DNA from: Pyrrhoderma lamaoense
Lineage: Eukaryota; Basidiomycota; Agaricomycetes; Hymenochaetales; Hymenochaetaceae
Assembly: GCA_002794735.1 (NCBI GenBank)
Contig: NBAZ01000001.1
Location: 558,001 to 622,000 of the forward strand
Reading direction: 5' to 3'
Length of the DNA: 64,000 nt
A program made the position numbers and the translations under genes. Below the pieces are notes generated by a model that saw nothing but the letters and a program-made list of their open reading frames with translations, made no database searches and had not been told where the DNA came from. Positions 11,600 through 23,352 of this stretch are shown in pieces. Position 1 is the first letter of the stretch. Every line of letters begins with the position of its first letter.

Positions 11600-12299
11600 G
11601 ACGACTCTGTGTGTCCTAGTAAGCAATCCTTCCTTTCAGCTCCGCAATCCACTAATTTGTCTTGTAGTGAATCTACATCACCGAGGTCTTGGACGGTATT
11701 TGATGGCGATGGCATGAATGTCGATGTATATATATGGTAAGATATGTCAGCCGATGCGATTGTCAACGGGGACGCTGAACATTGGTCTCCTAGAGTAAAG
11801 AAAATAGCGCGTTTTTTATGAGGACGTATTTATGGAGAGTGGTTGCTTCGGTGGGAAGAAACCAGGAGCTCATTTGCGATCAACTCGTTTGATAACGAAG
11901 TTCGTAAGTTTGCTTGATAGTATCCCTATCGATCAGCCCCAAGATGGTGGTGATACTGTGCTACGAGTACTTCTTCGCTGGATTGACAGCCGTGGCTTTA
12001 TATATTGTTTCTCTTGTTTTGATTTGTTTTCATGTTATTCTTTTGTCTTAGCTAGTGTTCGCTTCTGTAATTAAAATCATGAGCATTTGTCGTCAATATC
12101 GCCGACGCAGTACGCGTCGTCGCCTAACGCGTCGTCCTTCTGCCTCTTTCACCATTATTTCATTATCAGATACAAAACATTCAAGCAAGTCCAAGATAAG
12201 CCCATTTTGTTTAAGTCATCTGCTCATCTTCGTTGTATCCAGAATTTTGTGTAAACCTGTTTCATATCGATGTCAATCGAAGACATGCTAACTCAGAGT

Positions 12300-13600
12300 A
12301 CGTTGTTGGACTTGAATACCCACTTTGAAATAGTCTTAACCCTACAAACCTACAGCAGAGCTTCTACTAATAGACGTATAGGTGACACGATATTATGAAA
12401 GATGATTATGGAAAAGAAAGAGTGGGCACTGAAGCTATACTCACAATTCGTAGCGTTCGTTCCTAAATACACTTTCTTTTTCACCTTGAACAACCTGAAC
12501 AGTTTTGAACGAGTGTATTTCTTTCTTAAAGTGAATTTCTATGCCTCAAAGAATTCCCTTGTATCGTTTGCAAGTTAAGATAGTGGGAACAGATTGTGAA
12601 GACAGGTGATGACAATTTTACAATCACCAGGGATTTGTAATCAGATTCACTGATGACGGCAAACAATTTCCTGGCATGAAAAACCAAGTTTCAAACATCA
12701 TATTCCTTACTCGTTCGCGTATGCTTGATTGCTTTAATAATCAAGCGTAATATTAATCTCTGTATGATGAGATAGATCTGAACTTTTTTTGGCAGACGAA
12801 TATGTAGAGTAAATGTAATACATGTAGGTGATCACAAACGTACGATAATCTGCAAGCCATTTATCGTTGTTATCCGATAACCTCACAAGCTGCTTAAACT
12901 CCCATCAGACAGTATAGTGAACAAAACCTAACTCAATGAATGAAATTTTTGGAACTATTTTTTACTTGTCTTACGTGTCTTTCGGAATAGATAAATTATG
13001 TTGGAACATATGTTTCTGCTTTGTCAGAGAGCGAAAGGATATAAGAATAAACTACTTCATGTGATATGAGTGTAGCATTGTCTTGCTTTTCTCAAGCGAT
13101 ATTGACACCATAATCACATCTTTTTCTGTGCCACCAAATGTGCATATGAGAGAAACCAATTTAATAGGGCTAATGAGTCAAGAAATATGGTCCTGGTACA
13201 TAGGGCTCATAAAAGACAAGAAAGAATTACTAAGTCACGTCTGACGTTAGCAAAGACAAACAATCAACATGTTTAAGACTAGAGGCCGACACGTCTCTCC
13301 TGATAAGTCGCTAAAAGAGCAAGAGTAGAGATGTGATGACTTAAGTTTATATTGTCTACTGAATTGGCTACTGTGTGGATATCATGATTATGTCGGAAAC
13401 TCATCATGAACCCCTCATTACAGCAGCGCTGCGAATTTAACCCGATATGATAGCAGGCTCAAGATACGTAATACGTAAGGTGAAGATGACTACTTACACA
13501 GAGAGTGGTTGGCCGTTCGTCATTGTTTGTTCTCATTAGAAAGAATCTGTTTGTTTTCTTTTGCAGGCGTTTTATTACATAATGTCCCAAATAAATACCA
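12300..13600. other. No gene recognised
   Basis: AT-rich sequence without long frames or family-module remnants that I can detect. The inverted-duplication similarity stops at about 12290. Confidence 0.4.
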
Positions 13601-13674
13601 GTAGTGAGGATGAGTCCCGCCTTGAACCAACCACCACCACCCCCAGCTCTCCGTAACACATATCCTTTTCAACA

Positions 13675-14690
13675 ATGACGGGCAATGGATCGAGTGGCGG
13701 TTCACTACGAGGTAGACATTCATCTGGGAACCCTGGCTGGGATCAAGGACGAGAGTCTCAAAACCAACGAAACGTAAGGCTTTCTGTATACTTGTGTTTT
13801 GATCTCACGCTGACTTAAACCAACTGTAGATTTCCCAAACATCAAGTGACAGAGAGATAATGGGTGAAGTTGGTGATCCACCAATCGATAAAGATACCTC
13901 GTCATCCGACAACGATCCAGAAGCAGGGCAATCATCAATGACCGAAAGAAACTTACACTTCCAAGAGGTTCGTAGTGCACTTCTCAAGGGCACTATATCA
14001 ACGAGAAATCCAGGCTGGAGTACCGAGGCAATCGTAGCGTCTACCCCATACAGGCGTAGAAACAGTGGCCAAGCCAATGGGAATCAAGAAAGCGAATCAT
14101 CGCTATCTTCCTCTCCTTTCTCTTCACCTTCTCTGTCGCTGTTTGATCTCACTTCTTTCGAAGAAACAGAACTGGATGCCTCCGACTCTGGTTCTGACAT
14201 GTCGATAGAAAGTGATATCGTCTATGATAACGCCATCGATAACCCTAATCAGCTTTCTCCCCTCTCTACTTGGGTCGCTCAGCTTTCATACGAAAGTCCA
14301 ACCACCAGTGAGTCCGAAGGAGACGTGTCGGATTCTGGGTCCGATATGTCAATAGAAGAGAATATTCTCATACATAACATAACTTTCCAAGAATCTGAAC
14401 ATTCCTTCGACCCAAACCTACCTGACGATGATGATGGGAAAAGGAATGTTGTTTTTGAGGGTGAGGACATATACGAACCACTTGTCAGGGAGGTAGACCA
14501 GTCCGTCGAAGGTTGCTGGTTACTCGAAGCAGGGGATGAGGAGTTTCCTTGGAACTCTTCAAACGAATCCATTGAGGAGCCAGAGGGAAATGATAGTGTA
14601 GTGCAGTTGTTGTTTCCAATACAACGACTGTCACCGCCTTCACGCCAGGAAGTACTATCGATTCCGGATGCGAAGTTCTTTCTCCAATAG
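13675..14690 (+). CDS. Family copy H: intact long-form member, 319 aa, acidic Ser/Asp-rich, unknown function
   Basis: join(13675..13773,13830..14690). Exon 1 has 33 codons and is Gly/Ser/Arg-rich; the intron is 56 nt and ends CAACTGTAG like the short forms. Residues 55-70 are Ser/Asp-rich. Residues 75-96 are the family module (begins LHFQEVRSALLKG, ends TRNPGW), which aligns gap-free with the short forms. After it come a Ser-rich tract and two copies of SDSGSDMSIE (residues 151-160 and 200-209) within a roughly 49-residue internal repeat, then a strongly acidic C-terminus. No transmembrane segment or signal peptide. The short forms look like this protein cut after the module. Biochemical role unknown; the composition suggests an unfolded protein with phosphorylatable SD/SE sites, which is inference. 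Confidence 0.6.
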
Positions 14691-14849
14691 CAAGCCATAG
14701 ATAGTTGGTACCTTTGTATTTAGTTAGTTTGTAACTCAAGAAAATTGTCTAAGTGTCCGTATAAACCTCTACATTTGACTGAGCCCCAGATAAAGACACA
14801 GGCTAGAATCTGTTGTCATATAGCCTTTCCCTATTATATATTATCAGAT

Positions 14850-15260
14850 GAAATGCCAAGGATTTTGGAACGGTGTTACAAGTCTTCCCAACAAGCGGCG
14901 AATGAGCTATATGAGCTAACTTGTTTTGTTCCAAAAAGTTACCCTTTACTTCAGTTCCGCAGTCCTTTCGGTTGTTCTTCAGTGCATCATCGTGCTATAC
15001 AGCGACGTTAATATCTCTGGAGGTATTTTCTTGACGAGTTAGATGGTTAGTAGCCAGGTTCACTTCAAGTAACAGCCATCCGATTATGGATGTTGTGCTA
15101 CTAGGCTTGGTGGTTGTACTGTGGGGGTTATCAGTAATCTAGAAGAACAAATGTGACCTTATATACTGTTTCTTTGTCTTGTTTCCATTTTTTTACATGT
15201 TTATTTTGTCTCAGTTAGCCTCTCGCAACTGTCATTGAGCGTACATTTGATCGTTGACGT
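14850..15260 (+). repeat. Family fragment J: module end and 3' flank only
   Basis: From about 14852 the sequence resembles the 3' part of copies D and E: TTATCAGATG, a CCAAG...TTCCCAACAAGCGG stretch, then a CCGCAG-containing block and the characteristic 3' flank with TATATACTGTTTCTTTGTCTTG and a TGATCGTTGACG block. Upstream exon and promoter parts are missing, so it is a truncated remnant immediately downstream of copy H. Confidence 0.4.
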
Positions 15261-16018
15261 CTCCTACATAATATGGAGAGACAACGTACCTATCGATTAA
15301 CCCTATGCCCAATCAACACCAGCGGGAACGTGTTTTCTTAGCGGAAGTAGAAAAGCTGAGCAAGACCGTAAGCAATGAGGATAATGAATAAATTCTCTTT
15401 TCATCTTCTTCATATCCAGAACATGTTATTGTCCTGTTTCATTCCTTTGCATGTAAGTCAAGGGCTCACTTGTTTCACATGTACTAGACTTCGGACTAAT
15501 AACAGAAGCCCCAATCCAAGACCGCGCCCCAAGCCCTCAAAAAAAGAGTCTTTCATTTTCATTGAGGTAGTAGGCTATTAGAGAAACTTCGAAAGGCATG
15601 ATCAGTAAGAAGAGCAGACAGGTGTGGGCTGTTTTGACTAGTCAACGAAGAACAGGTCTAACGATAAGTAAGAAGAAATTGTTCTGTGGCGAGCAGGAAA
15701 AAAGTGTACATACTCTCTTAGGATTTCTTGATGCAACCCATTGAGTTTCTGATAGTATATAGTGTATTAACACATAGATTCAATGATGATGCGGCTCCAT
15801 TTTATGTTCTACAGAATGAGATATGCTCATGTTAGACTGAGGTTTACAACTTACGCTGATATAATTGAATAATTACGTATGATAATTGTTCCTTAAAACA
15901 CAATTAGTTTTGGAAGGCCATCAATCATAAGTAACCTCCATTATCTGATATCATGCTGGATTTGGAACAAAAAGTATGTAAACGAATTATATACAACCTT
16001 TGAATGCCATCAATATAT
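15260..16018. other. No gene recognised
   Basis: Intergenic. A 21-codon frame at 15305 ends in a good splice donor, but no in-frame continuation could be built. Confidence 0.35.
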
Positions 16019-16111
16019 GCCCGCCTAGCTCAATCGGATAGAGCGTCAGACTCTTACGAGTGCTTGAAAAAGGCGATCTGAAGGCTGCGAGTTCGACCCT
16101 CGCGGTGGGCT
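16019..16111 (+). tRNA. tRNA-Lys(CTT) with a 19-nt intron
   Basis: Cloverleaf: acceptor GCCCGCC/GGTGGGC (one G-T pair), D arm GCTC...GAGC, anticodon stem TCAGA/TCTGA, T arm GCGAG TTCGACC CTCGC, discriminator T at 16111. The anticodon CTT (16053-16055) decodes AAG lysine. A 19-nt insertion (16057-16075) sits one base 3' of the anticodon, the standard nuclear tRNA intron position. Nucleotides after 16111 are T-rich, suitable for RNA polymerase III termination. Confidence 0.93.
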
Positions 16112-16622
16112 ATTCATATTTTATCTTTTTTCATACAAAATTGCTTACCCAAATTTACTTTTCTATTTTCATGCGACAACAAAAAAGAATTAGATATATC
16201 ATAGCTGTTCACAGTATACACATTCAGATGATAGTTTTTTTATATCATGTTCAGTCGATCAACAAATAATATTGAGTTTTCTCCCATCCAGCCAGATGAA
16301 AATATGTTGGCTAACTTAAGTACACAAAGGGATAACAATCCCAAACGAAAAAACAAAAAGCAGTAGGAAACAAAACCAGAATCGAGAGCAGAGAAGATGA
16401 TGCTAGATAGAGGACATGCTAGATAGTGGACATTGTAAGTCAAGAAACGAACGTCCCAACGATAAAAAAGAGAAGAAGAAGGGTCTGAGGGAGAATTCAA
16501 CTGCCAGAGAGCCCAGACGATGTACACATATGAAAGAAACAAGAAGGATGGGGAGAACGAAACAGATCTCAAAGCTCCAGAGTAAAAGGAAGAAGAATGA
16601 CCAAAAAACTTCCAAAGTACAG
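16112..16622. other. Intergenic, tRNA to ADAM 3' end
   Basis: Contains the presumed 3' UTR of the minus-strand ADAM gene. Overlapping frames of 100-140 codons on both strands look like by-products of purine/pyrimidine-skewed sequence. Confidence 0.5.
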
Positions 16623-19600
16623 CTACCTGGCTGGCCCATTCCATTTCTCCGGATCTACCCAATGTGCAGGCCTTGTAGTCGTAGGGGGAGGAGGGGAGGT
16701 CTTCTACTCCTCTCTTGAACGTTATCTAAGTTTCTCGTTCCTGTAACAGAAGGGAACACGGGTGCCCTAGCTCTTGAACCCATATTACTATCTGACGAAC
16801 CAGGTCGACCATTACCACTACCTCTAGGCATCCTTGCCGACCCACCGCCAGTAGGCGCACCATACACCCCATCCCAACTCCTATTTCTTGAAGACGCTGC
16901 ATTGCCATTGTTACTATACGATGGAGGAGGCGCAGCAGGGGTCGAAGGCCTAAGCGACTGAGGGATTGACGCTCTTCTTGCTCCTGTTCCTATTGTCGTT
17001 CCTGAGTTTGAACTAGATCTCGCAACGTTATTTGACGGTGCAATATTTCCGTAAGTAGTCACCATCGGCGGCGGTGCTGTTGGTCTTACTCCGATAGGAG
17101 GTGGAGGTGGTTGCCATGAATTAAGCTTCGCAGATCGTCGACCTGCTAATGCGGGCTCCATCGACCCAACTCCTTTACGCATGCAGTTTCGTCTGATACC
17201 TGTTTACAAGATCAATTGATTCAATAATTATCCCTTACACTGGTGATAGAGTATGGAAGTAAAGTGAGTGAGAGTAAACGTACAGAGATACATGGCGTAT
17301 ATGAACAAGATAGCGATGATTGATACAACGATCGTCACTGGTATCGAGATTTGCAAGTTTTGAACGTACCAAGCCTATTTTAAAAAGAAAAAGTGTCAGC
17401 ATCAATAAGTTGCATCCTATATGTTTTGTTATGAAATCACATCAAATCAGGATTCACCTTAGCAGTATCGAGCAAACTACCGGCTACACAAGAACCAGAT
17501 TGACATGTTCCCCAAGCCCACATGAAGAGCCATCGATGAGAGCAGTTTGCAATTGAATACATTGACTCGAATCTGTTGGGTCCTGACAAGACACTTTACA
17601 TGAGTTATCCTGTGTCGAGCATGCGGTCGTCAAGTTCATTGATGCTCCCGACGTAGCGCATTGTTCTAAACGTTACAAAAAAGGAGTCAGTCAACTTGAT
17701 TCACATTTGTATGAATGAAGTTTCATACCATTTAAACTAGTACAGATCCATTTGCACATTCTAGACCGTTGCTACCACAACTCTGACCTGGTAATAATGA
17801 AGATGAGTTAATGAGAAATCAATCAACATGGGGCATATTCAAAGAACTTACCATTCGGTTCAAAGGTATCTGCTGGACAATCGGCCGATGTCCCAGTACA
17901 CGTCTCCGCAATATCACATTGTGCATCAGCCTGGGGCCTACAAACCGTCTGAGCACTCGCAAACGCACACTGATCTGTACAACATGCACTACTCGCTGGG
18001 TCGCACTGGGCCCCGCTCAGTAATTTACAAGTACTCGAATCACAGCACGAAGATGTCACATTCTGTCCAGGATCACATTCCTCTCCTTGTTCAACAATAC
18101 CGTTTCCACACATATTGAGAGAAAGAGTAGTGCGTGATGGATCGGGGTCCTGTAGACAGGTATTATTAACATGCCCTGATGCAGTAGTTTGCATGAGCGA
18201 GCAGATGTTTCCAATACTACACGCCGAAAATTGTTTTTGTGTGGATGAAGTGACAGGTGACATTATATATGCATCGTTTGCATTACAAGTACTTGTCGAG
18301 AGGGGACAACATACTGGGCTGCTACTGGTGTCACAAACACTTTGACAATCATGCTATAAAATAAAAATTTAGGTAAGATGAAAATGTATTTATAAAGAGA
18401 GATACGCACGATTGCACCAAAGTTGTGCCCAATTTCATGGCTTACAACTTCCCATTCTGTTCGTCCATTTGTTGAGACGGCCGTCCCACTAACTACTGAG
18501 CCAGTGCTTCCTGATGCAGTCTGTTGACAAAGTGTTCCAAGCCAAGCAACACCTACTTCCGATCCAGTAGGACATCCGCTCATTAAATGCCATAATCCAG
18601 TCCCGTCATTCCCTTTATCACCTCTCCATTGACTGAAAAGACTTAATCTATCATTTAAGTCCACCCAGTTGCATTACAGGCTACGTTCCATGGTGCATCA
18701 GCAGGTGCTGAACTCGGGCACTCCGCGTCCTGAACATCAATCTGCACTATCCCAAGCGAGACATTGAACGTGCTCTTGTAGATTGAAGACGCCGAGTTCC
18801 AATTGGTAATGATCTGTTGGGTCGCATTTTCTTTAGCCCCATATGCACTTACGTACGCGCAATCAGCTGCAACGCCCATGTATAGGACTTTTTGAGTTGT
18901 GGGACATCCTGTAGTCTGACCGATTGTAGATTCAAAATTATTTGACATCGATCCACCTTGAACATCATCTCGCTTAGATTGCCTGTTGCTAGTTGCATTG
19001 GTCCAGGGATCAGAGCTTGAGAGAATTCCAAATGGGTCAAACCATGACGGAGTAGGTACTGGGGACGTAAGACGGGTTCTGCCATGGATCCGTATTGAAG
19101 TTTAGAGCATCATGCACACATCCCCATCATGTTCCTCACTCTTCATTCCGATGTGTTCCATCTCATCATCCCTCATCGCGTCCGAATCACGCCAAATAAC
19201 CAGATGCGACTCGCTGTAATCATCAACAAGAACATCAGGATCAAGGGCCTGCTTATTTCGTAGATAGTTTTCTCTCGTCTGGACGTGATACGTGATACCA
19301 TCTACTGTAAATGCCCCTTCAAATGAAGGTGGTGTTCCACGATCTGCGTTCCCTTGTGAGTGTACGACTATGCGTGCCCATCCGCGTTCCACGGCATTAT
19401 TACTAACTCTGCTACTAGGCCTAGGAGCCACAACACCAGCTGCATCTTCCCGCATACGCTGTTGAGTATATTCCGTCGAAATAACTTCTCCCCAGTAAGC
19501 GCGCACACTTTCCCGGAGGAGTGGAACGGAATACGATAGTTCCTGGGTGACTACACCATCTGGTGAGGTAGTCGTTTTGTAGTAGTTTATCCGAGCAGCC

Positions 19601-20023
19601 GGATGTATGAGATGATCATTAGGCCTGAGATGAAGGTGAAAGATTTCATCAAATGCAGAAAGGGTAAGACGAAAGCTGTCAGAATGGAAGAGAGTCGGTG
19701 AATTGAGCTCTAGTGATGAGTCTATGAATGGATGTGAGGAACGCTTTCGCAGTAATGATTTTGGGGGCGGAGCTTGACGGGGAAGAATTTCAAGTGAAAG
19801 AGTCGTTGGGTGTGCAATACGTTTCAATGGTCTGGGTGGTACACTTGAAGCTATACGAGTTAAATCAATAATGTGTATAAAGTAGAGTGGTTAGTCAGTA
19901 TAATCCACATGTACCAGACCAGGGACGCGAGACGCGGAAGCAGAATCGAGTAAGTGGGTGCTTACCGAACACGAGAATGCTTAGGAGATGGATGGCAAGA
20001 GCATATCGCCAAAAGAAATACAT
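16623..20023 (-). CDS. ADAM-type transmembrane zinc metalloprotease (disintegrin and metalloproteinase)
   Basis: Complement(join(16623..17199,17284..17374,17458..17665,17729..17787,17852..18353,18410..19850,19966..20023)). In order: signal peptide ([14 protein letters not shown]), prodomain, a Kex2-like site (QSKRDD) before the catalytic domain, the reprolysin zinc site [13 protein letters not shown] split by a 56-nt intron, Met-turn region (YIMSPV), disintegrin domain ([13 protein letters not shown]), Cys-rich region, one transmembrane helix ([20 protein letters not shown]) and a Pro/Ser-rich cytoplasmic tail ending [10 protein letters not shown]. Fungal ADAMs are type I surface proteases expected to shed membrane proteins; the substrate is unknown. 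Seven single-base gaps in G/C runs (about 16684, 17510, 17748, 18664, 19061, 19074, 19132) must be closed to keep the conserved frame. Adding one base at each restores family motifs, so I read this as one intact gene with assembly errors, although a decaying gene cannot be excluded. Confidence 0.85.
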
Positions 20024-21126
20024 TAATGTCGTTCAGAAATAAGAATGAATCGATGCCTTATCCGTCCTGGACGACGTTTCGTATGCTTATGTTTGTGGTC
20101 CTGTTAAAATGCGGTAGATGAGATTGAAAGAGAGAGAACCAGTTGCGTGTGAGTGAGAAAATTAGAAATGATGGAAGAAATAGTGAAAGAGAGTATGAAA
20201 GGGGATAATGAAGAGGAAGGGGGACACTGTCCGACAAGAGCTGTGTGGAGAATAAGAGGGTGTGTGTACGTGAGTATGATGTTGATTTTTGGACTCAGCG
20301 CCAAGGACGCTGACAGAGGAAAGTGATTCAGATATGGGCCCGTTTATTATGATTAATATTTATTGTCAAGGAATGATAAAAAATGAATGATGAAATACGA
20401 AAGAAAAGAATAAGAATAGGATGACCCGGCCAGCGGGGAAGAATACCGCCTGCCCTGGAGGACGATGAACAAACAACTGGAGAGTGGGTGGAGAAAGAGA
20501 CGAGGAGGAGAGCTCTCGTCGCCGTTGATGTCCACTCCGTGTAAGTTATTCGCTCTATGTGTAGAGAGAGCATTACTGACTAGATTACTTAATGTAGTCC
20601 TGATTACAGCATAATACTCTATTGTCACTAATAACAGTGTTATGACAACCAACCAATCAACTCGACTGTGCCTTCAACCCTCGGCAGCCAATCTCGTCGC
20701 AACCAAAAGTCTCATCACAACCCATTGTCCTGGTTCATCGCTGGGGCTGAGAGGATAAATGGTACATCTTGCGCACATTCCCACGAACATAATAAAAAGA
20801 TGGGATTCTATTCATTATTTATCTTTTACTGTACCAATTATCACTATAGTTTTAGCATCATAAACTAGTCCTATCTGTGATGCCCAGCCCGCCTAGAACA
20901 TCTGAACGTCACACACCCTTCCAATTCGTCGAATGTACTCTTTCCGCAGCACTTGAAGTCTTGTGTCGCTGGATTTCAAAAAAAGCAGCGTCATCATAAT
21001 GTATCACATAAAGTACATGACGGCACACACACACGTATGTGTACATTACACACGTCCGTGCATGCCTCTTCGGAACTTACATCGACGCATTTGATATCAA
21101 TCAATCACTACTGACTATCTCATCGC
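20024..21126. other. Intergenic: ADAM promoter and CLPP 3' side
   Basis: No conserved coding seen. Contains the 5' flank of the ADAM gene (minus strand) and the 3' flank of CLPP. A CA-rich stretch (about 21026-21052) stands out. Confidence 0.45.
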
Positions 21127-23036
21127 TCATCGCTCAGATGTTTCCAAACTAGTCTTGTCTTTACCTTCGTTAGCAGACTTCGGCCTCTTCTCTAAGATCC
21201 CATCTACAAGTCCAAAGTCTAATGCTTCTTGCGCTGTTAATAACAGAAATAGTAATAATCCGCAGTTAGTATATTTATAAAAAAGGTAGATAGCTCTAAA
21301 ATCAAATAGAAGAGGTGATAGTATCGGCTCGCCGGTGCTATTGCCAATGAAGCAAGACTAAGTCGGATGAAGACAAGACCGCACACTCAAAGCTGTGCAA
21401 TGTAACCTTTCTTGACCCCACACATGTTTCTTGGCAATACGCCTCATGCGTAGATCGAAAAGATAAAACATCATGTTAAAATTAGAATCTCACCGGTTAA
21501 GAAGTAATCCCTTTCAAGTGCTTTCTCTGTGAGATAAACTTATCAGTTAACTCTATTATATTAACCACCAAATGCTTTTAATTAAGAATAATACTAACCA
21601 AATCTTGTCACACCATCCTCTACTTTCTCTCCTTCTTTCGCACAGTGTCGTTGATATATACCGGTGAGCACTTCTCTCACTCGTAAGATTTCTCTTGCGT
21701 GGATCGCGATATCAGATGCTTGACCCGAAGCACCACCCGAGGGCTCTGTTCGTTTCAACAATTCCCATCCAGGACATTAATTTATAGCCGTTGGCAGTTT
21801 GTGTTGAAGATGGCCATTATGTATTAAGTTAGAAACATCACAGGGTTACCAGAGTTTTCAAAGAAATGAATGTTAAAATAACCAGATGAGTATCTTATTT
21901 CAACGGTTATTTTTTAAATAAAGAAGACTGACGGTGAATCATAATACTGGAATGTGGGAGTGCGTGCCGTTTTCCCTTTTCGCCTGCATTGCGGGCGGTG
22001 TACATTCATTTGTATATTTTCGAGTACAAGATTTATCATCATCAATAACCATTGTTAAGTATGAGAAAGGAGTTAGTGTAGTATTTTTCCCATTAGCTTA
22101 AATTCCCTGAGAAGCAAGGTGATAGGAGATGTTTAATATTTACCTGCGGCGAGAAGCAAAGATCCCATCGAGCACGCTTGACCGATACAGTAAGTATGTA
22201 TTGGAGAAGAGACATACTATTTTCACCAACAGAATCCAGTTGTTCAAGTCACATAGCGGCAATGACGAGAAAGGGGGGGGAGTGAGATAATTATAATCAA
22301 GAATTTGTCATGAATTTAAACAAACCTGCATCTGTGTATCAGTCAGCTTCTGTTCATTCTCTTTTTCGGGATATAGTCACAGATGCCAATAAAGACAAGG
22401 TATGTATTCTAAGACCGAAAGAAACGCACAGTATCGTAAATTGCTAGTCCTGCAGTAACGCTTCCACCAGGCGAATTTATGTACATGTGTATTGGTCGAG
22501 ATGCATCTTCGGCTTCCAGAAATAGTAGTTGCGATACTATTATTGATGACATGGAGTCATGAATCTATAAGTGCAGTTATCCATACATCGTAACTCTAAG
22601 TTACTATACTACGCAGATGATAGAGTATTGAACGTATGTACCGGACCATGAAGCATTATGACTCTCTCACGTAGCAACCTGGAGAATATATCAAAGGAGC
22701 GTTCCCCTCTTCCCTAACAAAGAGTAAATACGTAAAGAAAAGGTGAAAGAAATGAGCAAGTTGCTTCAAGGTGATAAAGGGAAGAAGACTTGCAGATTGT
22801 TCTATAACTACTGGAACAAGGTCATATGCCGTAGGTTCAGTCCATGTACGGTTGATGCTACTTGAGCTACTAGCGTGCAATGGAGAAGATAAAGCACCAG
22901 TGACAGGCCGATGGTATTTCCTGAGACTAGGCAAAGTCCTTGGGGCGATATGTTGATTCTTGGTTACTAGATTAAAATGAGAAAGGTCACGAGAGACTTT
23001 ACAAAAGTCTCTCAGCATCTTCATCTTATAGCACAC
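21127..23036 (-). CDS. CLPP: ATP-dependent Clp protease proteolytic subunit, mitochondrial
   Basis: Complement(join(21127..21233,21494..21526,21599..21745,21933..21983,22144..22216,22326..22331,22430..22564,22642..22713,22794..23036)); 288 aa, every junction in phase. The first ~70 residues are Lys/Arg/Ser-rich and acid-poor, as in a mitochondrial presequence. The core begins at PVVIEQS and [14 protein letters not shown] and runs through [19 protein letters not shown]. The catalytic Ser is in [14 protein letters not shown], His in [16 protein letters not shown] and Asp in ALERDYF. ClpP forms tetradecamers that work with the ClpX ATPase in the matrix. Two oddities: exon 6 in transcript order is only 6 nt (Met-Gln), and the first intron has a GC donor (GCAAGT). 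The start could also be at the internal MKML. Divergent from the BRL1 gene. Confidence 0.92.
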
Positions 23037-23352
23037 GTCCTTCTACGTTATTGATTTTTTTGAAAAAAAAGTCAATGATAGTAAAGATATTTAGAGTCGA
23101 TGAAGTTAAATGGGTAAACCCTCGACACGTGATCGCTGACACGGTTCACGCTCCGAGAAGAAAAGTGATGTTGACGTAGCTTCCTCATTCCGTGCTTAAT
23201 TCCTCCAATTTATACGAAGTTCCCGCTGAACTCACTAAACCACACCCACCAAAGCTAGATACAGCACTATCTTCGCTTTACAGTCAAATTGTGTTAGAAG
23301 GGTGTGAAACCATAAGGAACTCTGGACAAAGCAAGAAAGAAAAGGAAAGAAT
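23037..23352. promoter_or_regulatory. Divergent promoter between CLPP and BRL1
   Basis: 316 bases between two start codons reading outwards. It contains a CACGTG box (23126-23131), the binding site of bHLH factors such as Cbf1, and a poly-A/T tract (about 23050-23070). Function of either site is inferred only from sequence. Confidence 0.4.

Larger units (their letters stand above)
9870..12290 (-). repeat. Right arm of the 2.4-kb inverted duplication
   Basis: Mirror of 4975-7440. It contains copies E and F on the plus strand, in the reverse order and orientation of D and C. Identity is visibly higher around C/F than around D/E, so the arms may have been partly homogenised after duplication. 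Confidence 0.75.

Noticed and set aside
15305..15581. Possible short gene starting MPNQHQRERVFLAEVEKLSK with a good donor
   Set aside because: No acceptor gives a continuing frame; the nearest options produce a stop or a 35-nt intron.
16240..16718. Overlapping frames of 100-140 codons on both strands
   Set aside because: They overlap the ADAM 3' end and come from purine/pyrimidine-skewed sequence; neither has family features.
18849..19085. Separate 78-codon frame within the ADAM gene, and a possible 61-nt GTGAGG...GCAG intron at about 19090-19150
   Set aside because: The alternative intron would remove the conserved [15 protein letters not shown] segment and lead into the wrong frame; missing bases in G/C runs explain the region better.
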